Below are positions 42,493 to 51,290 of a stretch of DNA of 64,000 nt, one piece after another (position 1 is the first letter of the stretch; each line of letters begins with the position of its first letter). This stretch comes from Aquisphaera insulae (GTDB lineage: Bacteria; Planctomycetota; Planctomycetia; Isosphaerales; Isosphaeraceae): NCBI RefSeq assembly GCF_011064615.1, contig NZ_JAALJH010000003.1:1-64000 (forward strand), written 5' to 3'. The notes under the pieces are model-generated. The model was not told the DNA's origin. It saw only the letters and a list, made by a program, of their open reading frames with translations, and made no database searches. The translations under genes were made by a program, and so were the position numbers.

Positions 42493-43434
42493 TCAGGCCG
42501 TCCTGATCAGGTCACGCATGAACTCGGCGGCGAGCTTGGCCATCTCGTGGGCATAGCTGATGTCCACGGTCTGGCCGTCTACTTCGGGGAGGTTGTGGCA
42601 GAGCTCGTAGCTCATGTAGCCGTCGTAGCCGATCTGCTTCATGGCGCGGACGAAGTCGGCGTAGTATGCGTTGGTGTCGCCGCGGTTGATGCCGTCGAAG
42701 ATGTCGAAGCCGCGGATCGAGCCGTCCTCCCTGCGCTCGAACTCGCCGCCGTAATGGGAGAGGACCTGGAGCTTGCCCACGGCGCGGGCGGCCTCGTCGA
42801 TGGCCCCGGTGCTGCGGTCGGGCATGAGCGGGGCGTCGAGGCAGACCTTCAGGCTCGGGGAGTTGATCTCCTCGACCATCCGCAGGACGTCCCGGTGGTC
42901 CTTGATGAGCGGCTTGTGGTTCTGGAGTGCCAGGGTCACGCCGGCATCGGCCGCGTACTTCGTGCACTCGGCCAGGGCGTCGCGGCACCAGCCCCACACT
43001 TCCTCCTCGGGGAACTGCTCGTGGATCACCGGATAGAGCTGCTTGGCGATCTTGTACGAGGCGATCTTCGGGTGCCGCGTCACGCCCCACCAGGCGAGGA
43101 AGACCCGGAGCGTGGGCGCGCCGAGGTCGGCCGTCATCCGGATCAGGTCGCGGACGAAGGCGATCTGGGCCTCGCGGACCTCCGGGACGGGATAGCTGAA
43201 GTCGTTGTTCGCGGCGACCGCGAAGATCTCGATGCCCTCGCCGTCGGCGATCGACTTCAGCTCGCGACACCGCGGGGTCGGCCAGTCGAGCGGGTTGCCG
43301 TGGGGGCGCTTGCCGTCGATCTCGATGCCGTCATAGCCGTACTGCTTCGCCCGGGAGAGCATCGCGGGCAGCGGCAGGGCCTCGCCGCGATACCAGAGCC
43401 CCAGGTAGGTGATGCTGTAGAGACCCAGTTTCAT
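42493..43434 (-). CDS. Sugar phosphate isomerase/epimerase (TIM barrel)
   Basis: The 313-residue protein is a clear AP_endonuc_2-fold isomerase/epimerase. It has MKLGLYSITYLGLWYRGE at the start, YDGIEIDGKRPHGNP, LGAPTLRVFLAWWGVTRHP, VTLALQNHKPLIKDH, SLKVCLDAPLMPDRST, QVLSHYGGEF and YDGYMSYELCHN, with the Glu, Asp, His and Glu ligands of a divalent metal centre distributed over the barrel. No signal peptide is seen, so it acts in the cytoplasm, unlike its two ThuA neighbours. The substrate, probably a keto-sugar or inositol derivative, cannot be told. It sits between them with 43- and 38-base gaps in one operon. Confidence 0.88.
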   Translation of the reverse strand: MKLGLYSITYLGLWYRGEALPLPAMLSRAKQYGYDGIEIDGKRPHGNPLDWPTPRCRELKSIADGEGIEIFAVAANNDFSYPVPEVREAQIAFVRDLIRMTADLGAPTLRVFLAWWGVTRHPKIASYKIAKQLYPVIHEQFPEEEVWGWCRDALAECTKYAADAGVTLALQNHKPLIKDHRDVLRMVEEINSPSLKVCLDAPLMPDRSTGAIDEAARAVGKLQVLSHYGGEFERREDGSIRGFDIFDGINRGDTNAYYADFVRAMKQIGYDGYMSYELCHNLPEVDGQTVDISYAHEMAKLAAEFMRDLIRTA

Positions 43435-43477
43435 CGCGGGTTCGCTCCGATTAAGGATTTCAACTATCGTCAGGTGT

Positions 43478-44821
43478 TCACTTCAACCGACCTGCGGCCC
43501 AGAGGATGGCGTTGTGGACGAGCGCCCGATAGGACGGGTGCCCGAAGGCGGTCTGCCCGTGGCCGAGCTGGATGGCCACGACCCGATAGGACGGCCCGGG
43601 GCCGACCCAGGCCACGCTGGGATCGCTCGCGGGGGCGTCGGTCGTCAGCAGCGGCGTGACCTTCTCGGAGAACCGCATCCGCCTGTAGGCCTCGTCCACG
43701 AGGTGGAAGGGGGCGAGGCCGGCGGTGATCGGGTGATCGGCCTTCGGAGTGAGGTAGAAGTCCTGGGCGTCCTTCACGGCCGAGGACGGCTTGCCCCCCT
43801 CGTTCGAGAGCCGGTAGGACCCGCCGACGACCTCGTTGCACCACCAGTCCCAGTGCTGGAAGTTCAGGAGCGCATGGTGGAGGACGACCACGCCCTTGCC
43901 GGCCTCGACGAACTCCCGGACGTGCTTCTTCATCGCGTCGTCGGCCTCGCGCTCGAAGTCGTAGAAGATGACGACGTCATACTTGCCCTTCAGGTCGGAG
44001 CGGAGGGCTTCGGCCTGCTCGATCGGCAGGTACTTGAGCTCAGGCATGTCCGCGAAGAGCTGGAAGAAGGCCGCCTCGTGGAAATGGCCGCCGGTGATGA
44101 CCAGGCCGCGAATCGCGGGGGCCTTCGGGGTGGTCGTGCCGGTCTCGTCGGGGATGGAGACATCGCCGTCGATCGCCCAGCTCGCGGCCCGGGCGAAGGC
44201 CCGGACGAACGTCGGCTCCTGCAATGCGCCCGGATCGTGCCCCAGGGCCATGCGGACGATCCGCCCCTTGCCGAGGCTCAAGGCCGTCAGCACGGGGGCC
44301 CGTCCGGGCTCGACGACGAGGAGAGCGTCCTCTCCGTCGGCCGGCGTGAGCGGGGCCGGGGCGTCGGCGACCTTGAAGTGGCCCGGGAGCCCGACGGTGA
44401 TCGGATGACGGGGCCTCGCGTTCTCGACTTCCAGGAAGCCGACGGAGCCGCCGGAGCCGCCGAGCGCCGCATTGGTCCGGATCAAACCCTTCCCCGCGCG
44501 GACGAAATCCGCCAGGGCACCGGCCGCCTGGCTGCCGGCGGGAGGGTCCGTCGCATCGACGACCACCAGGTCGAAGCCCGAGAGCATCCCCGCCGTCACG
44601 CCTTCGGGGACCTCGCAAACGCGGACGACGAAGCGGCCGGTATCCTCGAGGATCCGCCGCAGGACGGGCGTCGTGCCGCCGCCGGTCTTGCCCTGGGGCT
44701 CGGAGAGGATCAACACGCGGGGCGGGCCCGCCGGCGCGGCGAACGCCGAGGCGACCCCGGCCAGGAACAGCAAGCTGGCCACCAGTCCCGGAGACCGACG
44801 GCGGATCGTCGCGTGATTCAC
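43478..44821 (-). CDS. Secreted two-domain ThuA-like protein
   Basis: The 447-residue protein has a signal peptide (LVASLLFLAGVASAFAAPAG) and two glutamine-amidotransferase-like halves. Residues about 34-215 are a divergent first copy (RVLILSEPQGKTGG, FDLVVVDATDPPAG, GKGRIVRMALGHDPGAL). Residues about 235-447 are a ThuA domain (ITGGHFHEAAFFQLF, YDVVIFYDFEREADD, GKGVVVLHHALLNFQHW, VVAIQLGHGQTAFGHPSYR, ILWAAGRLK). It heads the operon with the isomerase and the shorter ThuA gene. Such sets are frequent in planctomycetes, where sugar breakdown is expected but unproven. Confidence 0.83.
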   Translation of the reverse strand: MNHATIRRRSPGLVASLLFLAGVASAFAAPAGPPRVLILSEPQGKTGGGTTPVLRRILEDTGRFVVRVCEVPEGVTAGMLSGFDLVVVDATDPPAGSQAAGALADFVRAGKGLIRTNAALGGSGGSVGFLEVENARPRHPITVGLPGHFKVADAPAPLTPADGEDALLVVEPGRAPVLTALSLGKGRIVRMALGHDPGALQEPTFVRAFARAASWAIDGDVSIPDETGTTTPKAPAIRGLVITGGHFHEAAFFQLFADMPELKYLPIEQAEALRSDLKGKYDVVIFYDFEREADDAMKKHVREFVEAGKGVVVLHHALLNFQHWDWWCNEVVGGSYRLSNEGGKPSSAVKDAQDFYLTPKADHPITAGLAPFHLVDEAYRRMRFSEKVTPLLTTDAPASDPSVAWVGPGPSYRVVAIQLGHGQTAFGHPSYRALVHNAILWAAGRLK

Positions 44822-44878
44822 CAGCCACCTCCACGCGGGCCACGAAGCCGAAATGGCATGCCCTCGTGGCGTCTCAAT

Positions 44879-45679
44879 CTAGCCGTTCGGCCGGCCGGAT
44901 GCTTGATCGGAGGCGTCAGTTATTGTGCCAGGAGCGTCATCCGCGGCCCGGGTGTAATGCTCGCGGAACTGCCGCGGCGTGCGGCCGAAATGACGGCGGA
45001 ACTCGCGGGTGAAGTGGCTCTGGTCGGCGAAACCGCAGTCCTGCGAGACCTCCGCCAGGGGACGTCGGGTCATGGCCAGGGCCCGGCTCGCCATCCGGAG
45101 CTGGAGCCGTCGGACGTATTTCTGCGGGGAGAGATGGAAGGCATCGCGGAACCGCCGCTCGAACGTCCGCACCGACATGTGCGCCACCCGCGCGAGCTCG
45201 GAGTTGCCGATCGGCGAGCCGAAATGGTCCCGGATGTGGGCGAGCACCGCGCCGAACGAGCGGCCCGGGAGCGAGTCCAGCCCCGTCGCATCGAGCCCGC
45301 GGGAGAGCCCCGCCGTGCCGACGACCCGACCCTCGCCGTCGCGGATGGGGATCTTGTTGGTGATCTTCCACTCCGACGGTCCGCCGGGGGGCCCGACGAG
45401 CTCGATGCGATTCACCACCCGCGCCCCGCCGAGGACGAGCTCGTCGTCGAGCCGGAACTGGTCCGCCAGGAACGGCGAGGAGAGGTCGTAGTCGGTCTTG
45501 CCGAGGATCGCGTCGGGGCCGTCGATCGCGACGTCGCCGCAATGCTCCAGGGCGTAGCTCGTCCGGAAGGCCCGATTCACCCACCGATATCGGCCGTCGC
45601 GATCCTTTACCCAGACGAGGGCCTCATCGATGCAGTCAAACAGGGGCGCGAGCTGAAGGAGCGTGGGGAGGCCCTGCAT
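44879..45679 (-). CDS. AraC-family regulator with N-terminal PAS domain
   Basis: The 266-residue protein has a PAS-like sensor (about 5-125: FDCIDEALVWVKDRDGRYRW, then KTDYDLSSPFLADQFRLDDE and GRVVGTAGLSRGLD) and a C-terminal AraC/XylS double helix-turn-helix (about 150-250: NSELARVAHMSVRTFERRFR, ALAMTRRPLAEVSQDCGFAD and QSHFTREFRRHFGRTPRQFR). I chose ATG 45679, which puts the PAS domain directly after the start; the frame stays open upstream but is low in complexity. The ligand is unknown. It lies downstream of no operon and faces the ThuA operon (57-base gap) on the same strand, and may regulate it. Confidence 0.85.
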   Translation of the reverse strand: MQGLPTLLQLAPLFDCIDEALVWVKDRDGRYRWVNRAFRTSYALEHCGDVAIDGPDAILGKTDYDLSSPFLADQFRLDDELVLGGARVVNRIELVGPPGGPSEWKITNKIPIRDGEGRVVGTAGLSRGLDATGLDSLPGRSFGAVLAHIRDHFGSPIGNSELARVAHMSVRTFERRFRDAFHLSPQKYVRRLQLRMASRALAMTRRPLAEVSQDCGFADQSHFTREFRRHFGRTPRQFREHYTRAADDAPGTITDASDQASGRPNG

Positions 45680-45922
45680 GAATGGGTCCTGGAGGGATGC
45701 GGATCGAGACGGGCGATGGGCCTGCGGCTCCGGACATGATAGTCTACGTCGCACTCGGGATCGACGGGCCGAAGGACGCCCCGGCGTGGTCGCGTGGTCT
45801 CGTCCCGGAGAATTCCCGGAATCCGGTCCCCCCGAGGCATGGTCGATCGTCAAGGGACCGTTGGCGACGCGGGATGTCCGCGTGCCGCACCGCGGATCTT
45901 CGGTCCCGAGAGGGAGGAACGC

Positions 45923-46282
45923 ATGCCCCGCTTTCTCTTCGTCTATCGCAGCGAGCCCTTCGACATGAGCAAGATGTCTCCCGAGGAGATGCAGCAGTCG
46001 ATGGACCGCTGGCGTGCCTGGATCGCCCAGGGCTTCGCCGAGGGCTGGATGGTCGACCCCGGCGATGCCCTGATGCCGGAAGGACGCGTCGTCACGAGCG
46101 CCACGGTCGTGACCGACGGCCCCTTCGCCGAGTCCAAGGAGGTCCTCGGGGGCTACTCCGTGATCCAGGCGGAAAGCCTCGACGCGGCCGTGAAATACGC
46201 CAAGATCTGCCCCAACGTCACCGAGGGCGGGACCCTCGAGATCCGCCCGATGGCCGGCATCGGCGGCGAGTCAATGGGCTGA
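45923..46282 (+). CDS. YciI-like DGPF-domain protein
   Basis: The 119-residue protein belongs to the YCII-related group with the DGPFAESKEVLGGYSVIQAE core that names the DGPF family, plus MPRFLFVYRSEPFDMSKMS and a C-terminal LEIRPM strand. These small ferredoxin-fold proteins are typically encoded beside ECF sigma factors of the ECF42 kind, exactly as here (21 bases upstream of one). The biochemical role is unknown. ATG 45923 has AGGGAGG upstream, and the frame is open further upstream without conserved sequence. Confidence 0.9.
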   Translation: MPRFLFVYRSEPFDMSKMSPEEMQQSMDRWRAWIAQGFAEGWMVDPGDALMPEGRVVTSATVVTDGPFAESKEVLGGYSVIQAESLDAAVKYAKICPNVTEGGTLEIRPMAGIGGESMG

Positions 46283-46303
46283 CGCAGGCCGTCTCCAGTG
46301 GCC

Positions 46304-47605
46304 ATGGATCACCCCCAGCCAGGACGAGGCTCGCGGCCGGCGGCGGAGGCCCCGTCGGCCGCGCAGCTCGTCGAGCACTTCTTCCGCCACGAGTCCGGGC
46401 GGCTGGTCGCCGTCCTCGTGCGGGTGTTCGGCCTGCGCCATCTGGACCTGGTTGAGGACATGGTCCAGGCCTCGCTGGTGGAGGCCCTCCAGTCATGGCG
46501 GACGGGGGAGATCCCGGTCGAGCCCTCCGCGTGGATCCACCGCGTGGCGCGGAACAAGGTCCTCGACGCGTTGCGTCACCGAGAGACCGTGCTCCGGCTG
46601 GCCCCTTCCTGGGCGCGGTTCCGGCCCAGGTCGTGCGCCCCCGATTTCGACGACCTGTTCCTGGATACAGAGATCGCCGACAGCCAGCTCCGGCTGATGT
46701 TCGCCTGCTGCCATCCGAGCCTGGCGGCCGAGGACCGGATCGCGCTGACGCTCAAGTCGCTCGGGGGGTTCAGCAACGCCGAGATCGCCCGGGGGCTGCT
46801 GGTCGCGGAGGAGGCGATCAAGAAACGAATCCAGCGCGCGCGGCAGCAGCTCGTCGATCGGGGGGTGGCCCTGGCCGTCCCCGCTTCCGGGGAGCTGCTG
46901 GGTCGGCTCGATTCGGTCCATCGGTGCCTCTACCTGCTCTTCAACGAGGGATACTCGGCGACCTGCGGGGATTCCGTCCTCCGCCTGGATCTCTGCGAGG
47001 AGGCCGCGCGGCTCTGCCACCTCCTCGGCGAGCATCCGCATTGCCGCACGCCGGAGACGCTCGCCCTGCTCGCCCTGATGCTCTTCCATGCGGCCCGGTT
47101 CGATGGCCGGACCGACGGCGACGGGCGAATCCTCCTGATGGAGGAACAGGACCGTTCCTCGTGGGACCGATCCCTGATCGCCCGCGCGCGGGCCTTCCTC
47201 GACGAGTCGGCGTCCGGACGCGTCGCCTCGGTCTTCCACCTCGAGGCGGGCATCGCGATGCACCACTGCGAGGCCCCGCGGTTCGAGGAGACCGACTGGT
47301 CGTCGATCCGCCGCCTCTATGACGTGCTCGTGGCCAGGCACTCCTCGCCCGTGCATCACCTCAACCGCGCCATCGCGATCGCCTACCTGGAAGGCCCGCT
47401 CGCGGGGATCCGGCAAATCGAGGCGATCGCGGCCGAGCCCGCGTTACGGCACTATTACATGGTCGATGCCGCACTCGGCGAACTCCACCGTCGCGCCGGG
47501 AATCTCGGGCGCGCCCGGGAGCATCTCGCGAGGGCCCGCGACCGCACGCAATCGGTGCGGGAACGAGAGCTGCTGGAGGCTCGCCTGGCTGCATGCGACG
47601 ACTGA
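46304..47605 (+). CDS. ECF42-type RNA polymerase sigma factor with TPR-like C-terminus
   Basis: The 433-residue protein has sigma region 2 (about 25-95: DLVEDMVQASLVEALQSWR, PSAWIHRVARNKVLDALRHR), region 4 (about 135-190: FSNAEIARGLLVAEEAIKKR) and a C-terminal extension (about 200-430) of helical repeats (LYLLFNEGYSAT, SPVHHLNRAIAIAYLEGP, RRAGNLGRAREHLARARDRT). This COG4941-type arrangement is the ECF42 group, in which the extension rather than an anti-sigma factor is thought to control activity. No anti-sigma gene is nearby, in agreement. The start may be GTG 46298 or ATG 46304. It is co-transcribed with the DGPF gene. Confidence 0.9.
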   Translation: MDHPQPGRGSRPAAEAPSAAQLVEHFFRHESGRLVAVLVRVFGLRHLDLVEDMVQASLVEALQSWRTGEIPVEPSAWIHRVARNKVLDALRHRETVLRLAPSWARFRPRSCAPDFDDLFLDTEIADSQLRLMFACCHPSLAAEDRIALTLKSLGGFSNAEIARGLLVAEEAIKKRIQRARQQLVDRGVALAVPASGELLGRLDSVHRCLYLLFNEGYSATCGDSVLRLDLCEEAARLCHLLGEHPHCRTPETLALLALMLFHAARFDGRTDGDGRILLMEEQDRSSWDRSLIARARAFLDESASGRVASVFHLEAGIAMHHCEAPRFEETDWSSIRRLYDVLVARHSSPVHHLNRAIAIAYLEGPLAGIRQIEAIAAEPALRHYYMVDAALGELHRRAGNLGRAREHLARARDRTQSVRERELLEARLAACDD

Positions 47606-47786
47606 TCGCTGGTGCGCAGTATCCGCCCCCCCATCGGGGCGGATCATTCACTGCACTTTCCATCTCTCGATCCCGGGCGGAGTGTCGCGACGCAGCTCCA
47701 TCGACGAACACGCCCCACGACCGACTGGTTCGTCGATCGGGGGGCGGGTCGAGTTCACGAGCTGCGCGGGGGAGCCGTCGCCGGCC

Positions 47787-48206
47787 TCAGCGGGCGATGG
47801 CCACGAAGAGGGCGCGACGGACGTCGCGGATGGCGTCCTCGACCTTCGCGAGCGACTCGATCTCCATGACCTTGAAGAGGAGCCTGTCGAGGTCCACCTC
47901 GATCTCGCGGAGCAGCGCGCCCTCGCTCGCGGCGCGGCGGCCGGGCTTGCGGCCGGGACGGGCCGCGACCAGGTCCACGACGGCCACGGCATTCTTCCTC
48001 TTCTTGGCGCCGCGGCGGATGTTGCCCGTCAGGCCGAGCTCGGACCGCATCCGATTGACGAGGGAGCCGCTGATCGACCCTTCCATGCCGGCGTTGGTCC
48101 AGGATTCATTGATTTCCGCGACATTCGCGGTGGGGGTGAGGTTGAGCTGCTCCTTCACGAAGACAGTCTTTCCCTGGTCGCGCGGCCGGGACTTGGTACG
48201 GGGCAT
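47787..48206 (-). CDS. Small basic protein, possible planctomycete DNA-associated family
   Basis: The 139-residue protein starts MPRTKSRPRDQGKTVFVKEQ, continues with a helical module (NVAEINESWTNAGMEGSISG, SLVNRMRSELGLTGNIRRGA), a Lys/Arg stretch (KKRKN, GRKPGRR) and a C-terminal helix pair (EIEVDLDRLLFKVMEIESLA). I recall similar planctomycete proteins without known function; the basic linker suggests nucleic acid contact, which is inference. ATG 48206 with GGAGAAG upstream is preferred to the longer frame. It is transcribed alone. Confidence 0.7.
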   Translation of the reverse strand: MPRTKSRPRDQGKTVFVKEQLNLTPTANVAEINESWTNAGMEGSISGSLVNRMRSELGLTGNIRRGAKKRKNAVAVVDLVAARPGRKPGRRAASEGALLREIEVDLDRLLFKVMEIESLAKVEDAIRDVRRALFVAIAR

Positions 48207-48449
48207 CAGTACTTCTCCGAACGGGTCATAGCAGGAAGATCTAGGCAGATCCCCATCATTGACTGATGTCGACTGGAGAATCAAGAGCGGAGGTGGTGGA
48301 GAAACTCCACATCACCCCGCCCACCTGCTACACTCCGCAAGGGTCCGCACTCGATCCGCGGAATTCTACACTGATCCCGGCCAGGACCCTGGCTCCGCGA
48401 GCGGTCGTCGCGATCCCGGGCGTGATCGCGGCCTCTCTACGCCCCCGGG

Positions 48450-51287
48450 TCACTTCGCGGCGGGGGCGGCCGGCGCCTCACCGAGGACGGCGCGAAGTGC
48501 CTCGCGGAGCTGGTCGTCGAGGTGGGCACTGGAGCCGATGAAGAGGCGGGCGACCTTCCCCTCGCGATCGATGATCACGGTCTGGGGGATGGCACTGGCG
48601 GCGTACTTCTCCGCGACCGCCCCGTCGCGGTCGAGCGCGACGACCGGGTGGAGCTTCTGGCGGTCGAGGAGCGCCTGGATCTGCTTGGGCTCCTCCTGGA
48701 GGTTCACCGCGACGAGCTTGACCCCCTTGTCCTTGAACTCGCCGGCGACCTTCTCCACCTGGGGCATGGCCTGGAGGCAGGGGCCGCACCAGGTGGCCCA
48801 GAAGTCGAGGATCAGGACCGAGCCCCTGTGCTGCGAGGGGCTGAACTTGGTGCCGTCGAGGAGCGCGAGCTCGAACTCCGGCGCCGGCTTGCCCACGAGG
48901 GGGCCCTCGGTCCCGCTGGCGCCGCCGGAAGACGGGTCCGACGCCGAGGCCTGGGCGGCCTTCGGCTCGACCGCGTCCACGAGCTTGTATTGCTGATACG
49001 CGACCGAGGCCGCCGCCTTCTCGATCCCCTTGCCGATGAGCAGCTCGTCCACCTCCTTCAGCTCCACGTTGCAGGGACCGAGCACGTCGCTCTTGCCGGC
49101 CAGCGCGGAGCCCGCGAAGGACTGGGCCACGAAGGTGAGGCGGATGCCGTCGTTGCAGACGGCCTGGACCCGGGTCCCGCCGCTCGACGAGGGGGCCGGA
49201 GCGGGTGCGGGGGCCGCGGGGGCCGCGGCCGGGGGATCCGCCTTCGCCTTCGCGTCCTCGGGATGGAGCCAGACGATCAGGCCGATCCGATCGCGGGGGA
49301 TGTCTCGCGGCTCGAGGCGGAGCTCGAGGTGCAGCGTCTTGTCGTCCATGCCGACGAGCCGGCCGCGGATGAAGTCCCCGTTCCGCGAGCGGATCAGGTG
49401 GGTCGGGGGGTTCTCCTTCTGCATCCTGGGCAGGGTCAGCAACCGGTCCCGCTTCGACCGGGTCATCTTGACCGGCGGGTCGCCCGTGAGCGCGAGCTCG
49501 ACCGCCTTGACTCGATCGTGGGGGACGAAGGTGCTGGCGGAGAGGCTGGTCTTGAACGTCACCCCCTTCTCGTCGATCCCGACGATGTCCGACGGGATCA
49601 CGTCGCCGCTCGTGAGGTAGAGGGACCGTCGCTTGCCCCCCGCCTGGTTGGCCTGCGGGGTGCCGCCCAGCGAGGAAAGGAAGCCGGCGACCACGCCGCC
49701 GGGGCCGGGAGGAGGGGCCGGGGCGGCGGGGCGAGACGCCGCGGCCTTGGGCGCGACGGCCTCGCGATAGACGATCCGGCCGGCGAGGCCCGGCCGCAGG
49801 GCGCTGGAGCCCGCACTCCCCTGCGGCTGCCAGGTGAGGCAACTGGCGTCGGGCTGCTCCTTGCCGTCCACCAGCCGGCCGGGGAGCCGAAGGTCGTCGA
49901 GCTCCAGGGTGCCGAGCACGCCGCCGACCGAGGCGGGGACGGCCTGGGGCCGGAGCGAGACCAGGGAGCGGAGCCCCTGCTGAGGCAGGGTGACGGCCCC
50001 CTCGATCCCGGGCACGGCGAGCCGCAGCCTGGCCGCCTCGACCGCCACGAGCTCGCCGCTGAGCCGCGTGCCGTCCTGGTACACGGCGGCGACGGTCCGG
50101 TCCTTCGCCTCGCCGGCCCTGGACAGGAAGACGGCCGCGATCCTCGCCTCCGGGATCTTCGTCTCGTCCTTGCCCTCGCCGACGATGAAGCTCCGGGACG
50201 CGGCGTCGAGCCGGGCGACCTGGCCGTAGACGATCGAGCCATCCACCCCGTGGAGCCGCGACCTGTCCCCCTCTACGGGCCTCGGCGGCTCGCCGCTCCA
50301 GCGGCCCACGCGGATCCGCTCGAGCCGGATGTCGCCCCGCTTGTTGACCAGGCTGATGCCGCCCAGGGTCTGGGATGACGTGCCGGCGACCTTGAGGTCG
50401 GCGAGCTGCTTCCCCTCGGCCGAGAAGACGAGGATCCGCCCCTTCTCCTGGTCGAGATAGGCGGTCAGGTGGACTCGCCCCTGGCCCGGCGCGATCTCGC
50501 CCACGGAGGCGACGTCGGCCTCTTGCTCGGTCTCGCGCTGGACGATCAGGTCGCGCTCCCAGACCTCGAAACGGAACGCTCGCTGGGTCGTCTTGTCGTC
50601 GTCGCCCACGCCCAGGGCCAGGATGAAATCGGGCCGAGTTCGCCACGAGAGCTCGAACTCGATCGTCGACCGGGCGGGGAGCTGAAGGTCGCCCCGAATC
50701 GCGGCGCCTTCCTGGTCGGTCCAGGGCTGGCCTTGCTCTTCTTTCCAGGTCTTGCCCTGCACCGTCTGCTTCCAGCGGTCCAGGCCGTTGGGCCCCATGT
50801 AGATGAGGTCGCCGCCGGATTTCCAGCGATAGAGCCTGGCGATCGACGACCGGTTGACCCGGAGCGTCCCGATGCCCGGCGCCTCGAGGCGGGCCTCCTT
50901 GCCGTCCAGGGACGCAAGGCCGCCGAAGAGGATGTCGCCCCCGGCCAGCTCGAAGCAGTAATCCGCCTCGGGCCTCGGGAGCTTCTCGGGGGTGGGGAAG
51001 TGGATCGCGTTGACCGCGGGCAGGCCGAAGTCCAGCGGAGCGACCAGGGCCGCGGCCTGCCAGCGGATCGCCTTCGGATCGTTCGACGGCCGGAGCTCGC
51101 CCGCCGCGAAGCCGCCGTTGGCCAGGTGCAGGACCGCCGGCCCGGGGCCGGCCGCGGGGCCGTCCGCGGCGATCGTCTGCCCGAGCGGCCCGCCCAACAC
51201 CAACGAGGCCACCGCGGCGATCGCGACCCGGGCGAGCGGCCGGACGGGGCGGGACGGAAGAGTCGACGAGCTTCGCGTTCCGGTCAT
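48450..51287 (-). CDS. Large secreted protein with C-terminal TlpA-like thioredoxin domain
   Basis: The 945-residue protein has a signal peptide (VAIAAVASLVLGGPLGQTIA), a long beta-rich body of unknown function (about 45-790) with repeated low-complexity linkers, and a C-terminal TlpA/ResA-like thioredoxin domain (about 799-935). The latter has GKPAPEFELALLDGTKF, WCGPC with Cys834 and Cys837, and the cis-Pro loop AIPQT (Pro901). It should be a periplasmic thiol reductase tethered to a larger scaffold. The body shows a concanavalin-like segment (IEFELSWRTRPDFILALGVG). It starts 3 bases after the toroid gene and ends the nine-gene operon. Confidence 0.82.
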   Translation of the reverse strand: MTGTRSSSTLPSRPVRPLARVAIAAVASLVLGGPLGQTIAADGPAAGPGPAVLHLANGGFAAGELRPSNDPKAIRWQAAALVAPLDFGLPAVNAIHFPTPEKLPRPEADYCFELAGGDILFGGLASLDGKEARLEAPGIGTLRVNRSSIARLYRWKSGGDLIYMGPNGLDRWKQTVQGKTWKEEQGQPWTDQEGAAIRGDLQLPARSTIEFELSWRTRPDFILALGVGDDDKTTQRAFRFEVWERDLIVQRETEQEADVASVGEIAPGQGRVHLTAYLDQEKGRILVFSAEGKQLADLKVAGTSSQTLGGISLVNKRGDIRLERIRVGRWSGEPPRPVEGDRSRLHGVDGSIVYGQVARLDAASRSFIVGEGKDETKIPEARIAAVFLSRAGEAKDRTVAAVYQDGTRLSGELVAVEAARLRLAVPGIEGAVTLPQQGLRSLVSLRPQAVPASVGGVLGTLELDDLRLPGRLVDGKEQPDASCLTWQPQGSAGSSALRPGLAGRIVYREAVAPKAAASRPAAPAPPPGPGGVVAGFLSSLGGTPQANQAGGKRRSLYLTSGDVIPSDIVGIDEKGVTFKTSLSASTFVPHDRVKAVELALTGDPPVKMTRSKRDRLLTLPRMQKENPPTHLIRSRNGDFIRGRLVGMDDKTLHLELRLEPRDIPRDRIGLIVWLHPEDAKAKADPPAAAPAAPAPAPAPSSSGGTRVQAVCNDGIRLTFVAQSFAGSALAGKSDVLGPCNVELKEVDELLIGKGIEKAAASVAYQQYKLVDAVEPKAAQASASDPSSGGASGTEGPLVGKPAPEFELALLDGTKFSPSQHRGSVLILDFWATWCGPCLQAMPQVEKVAGEFKDKGVKLVAVNLQEEPKQIQALLDRQKLHPVVALDRDGAVAEKYAASAIPQTVIIDREGKVARLFIGSSAHLDDQLREALRAVLGEAPAAPAAK

Positions 51288-51290
51288 GGT

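Noticed and set aside
47606..48449. Additional small genes flanking the basic protein at 47787-48206
   Set aside because: The frames here are antisense or without a ribosome site, and show no conserved motif.
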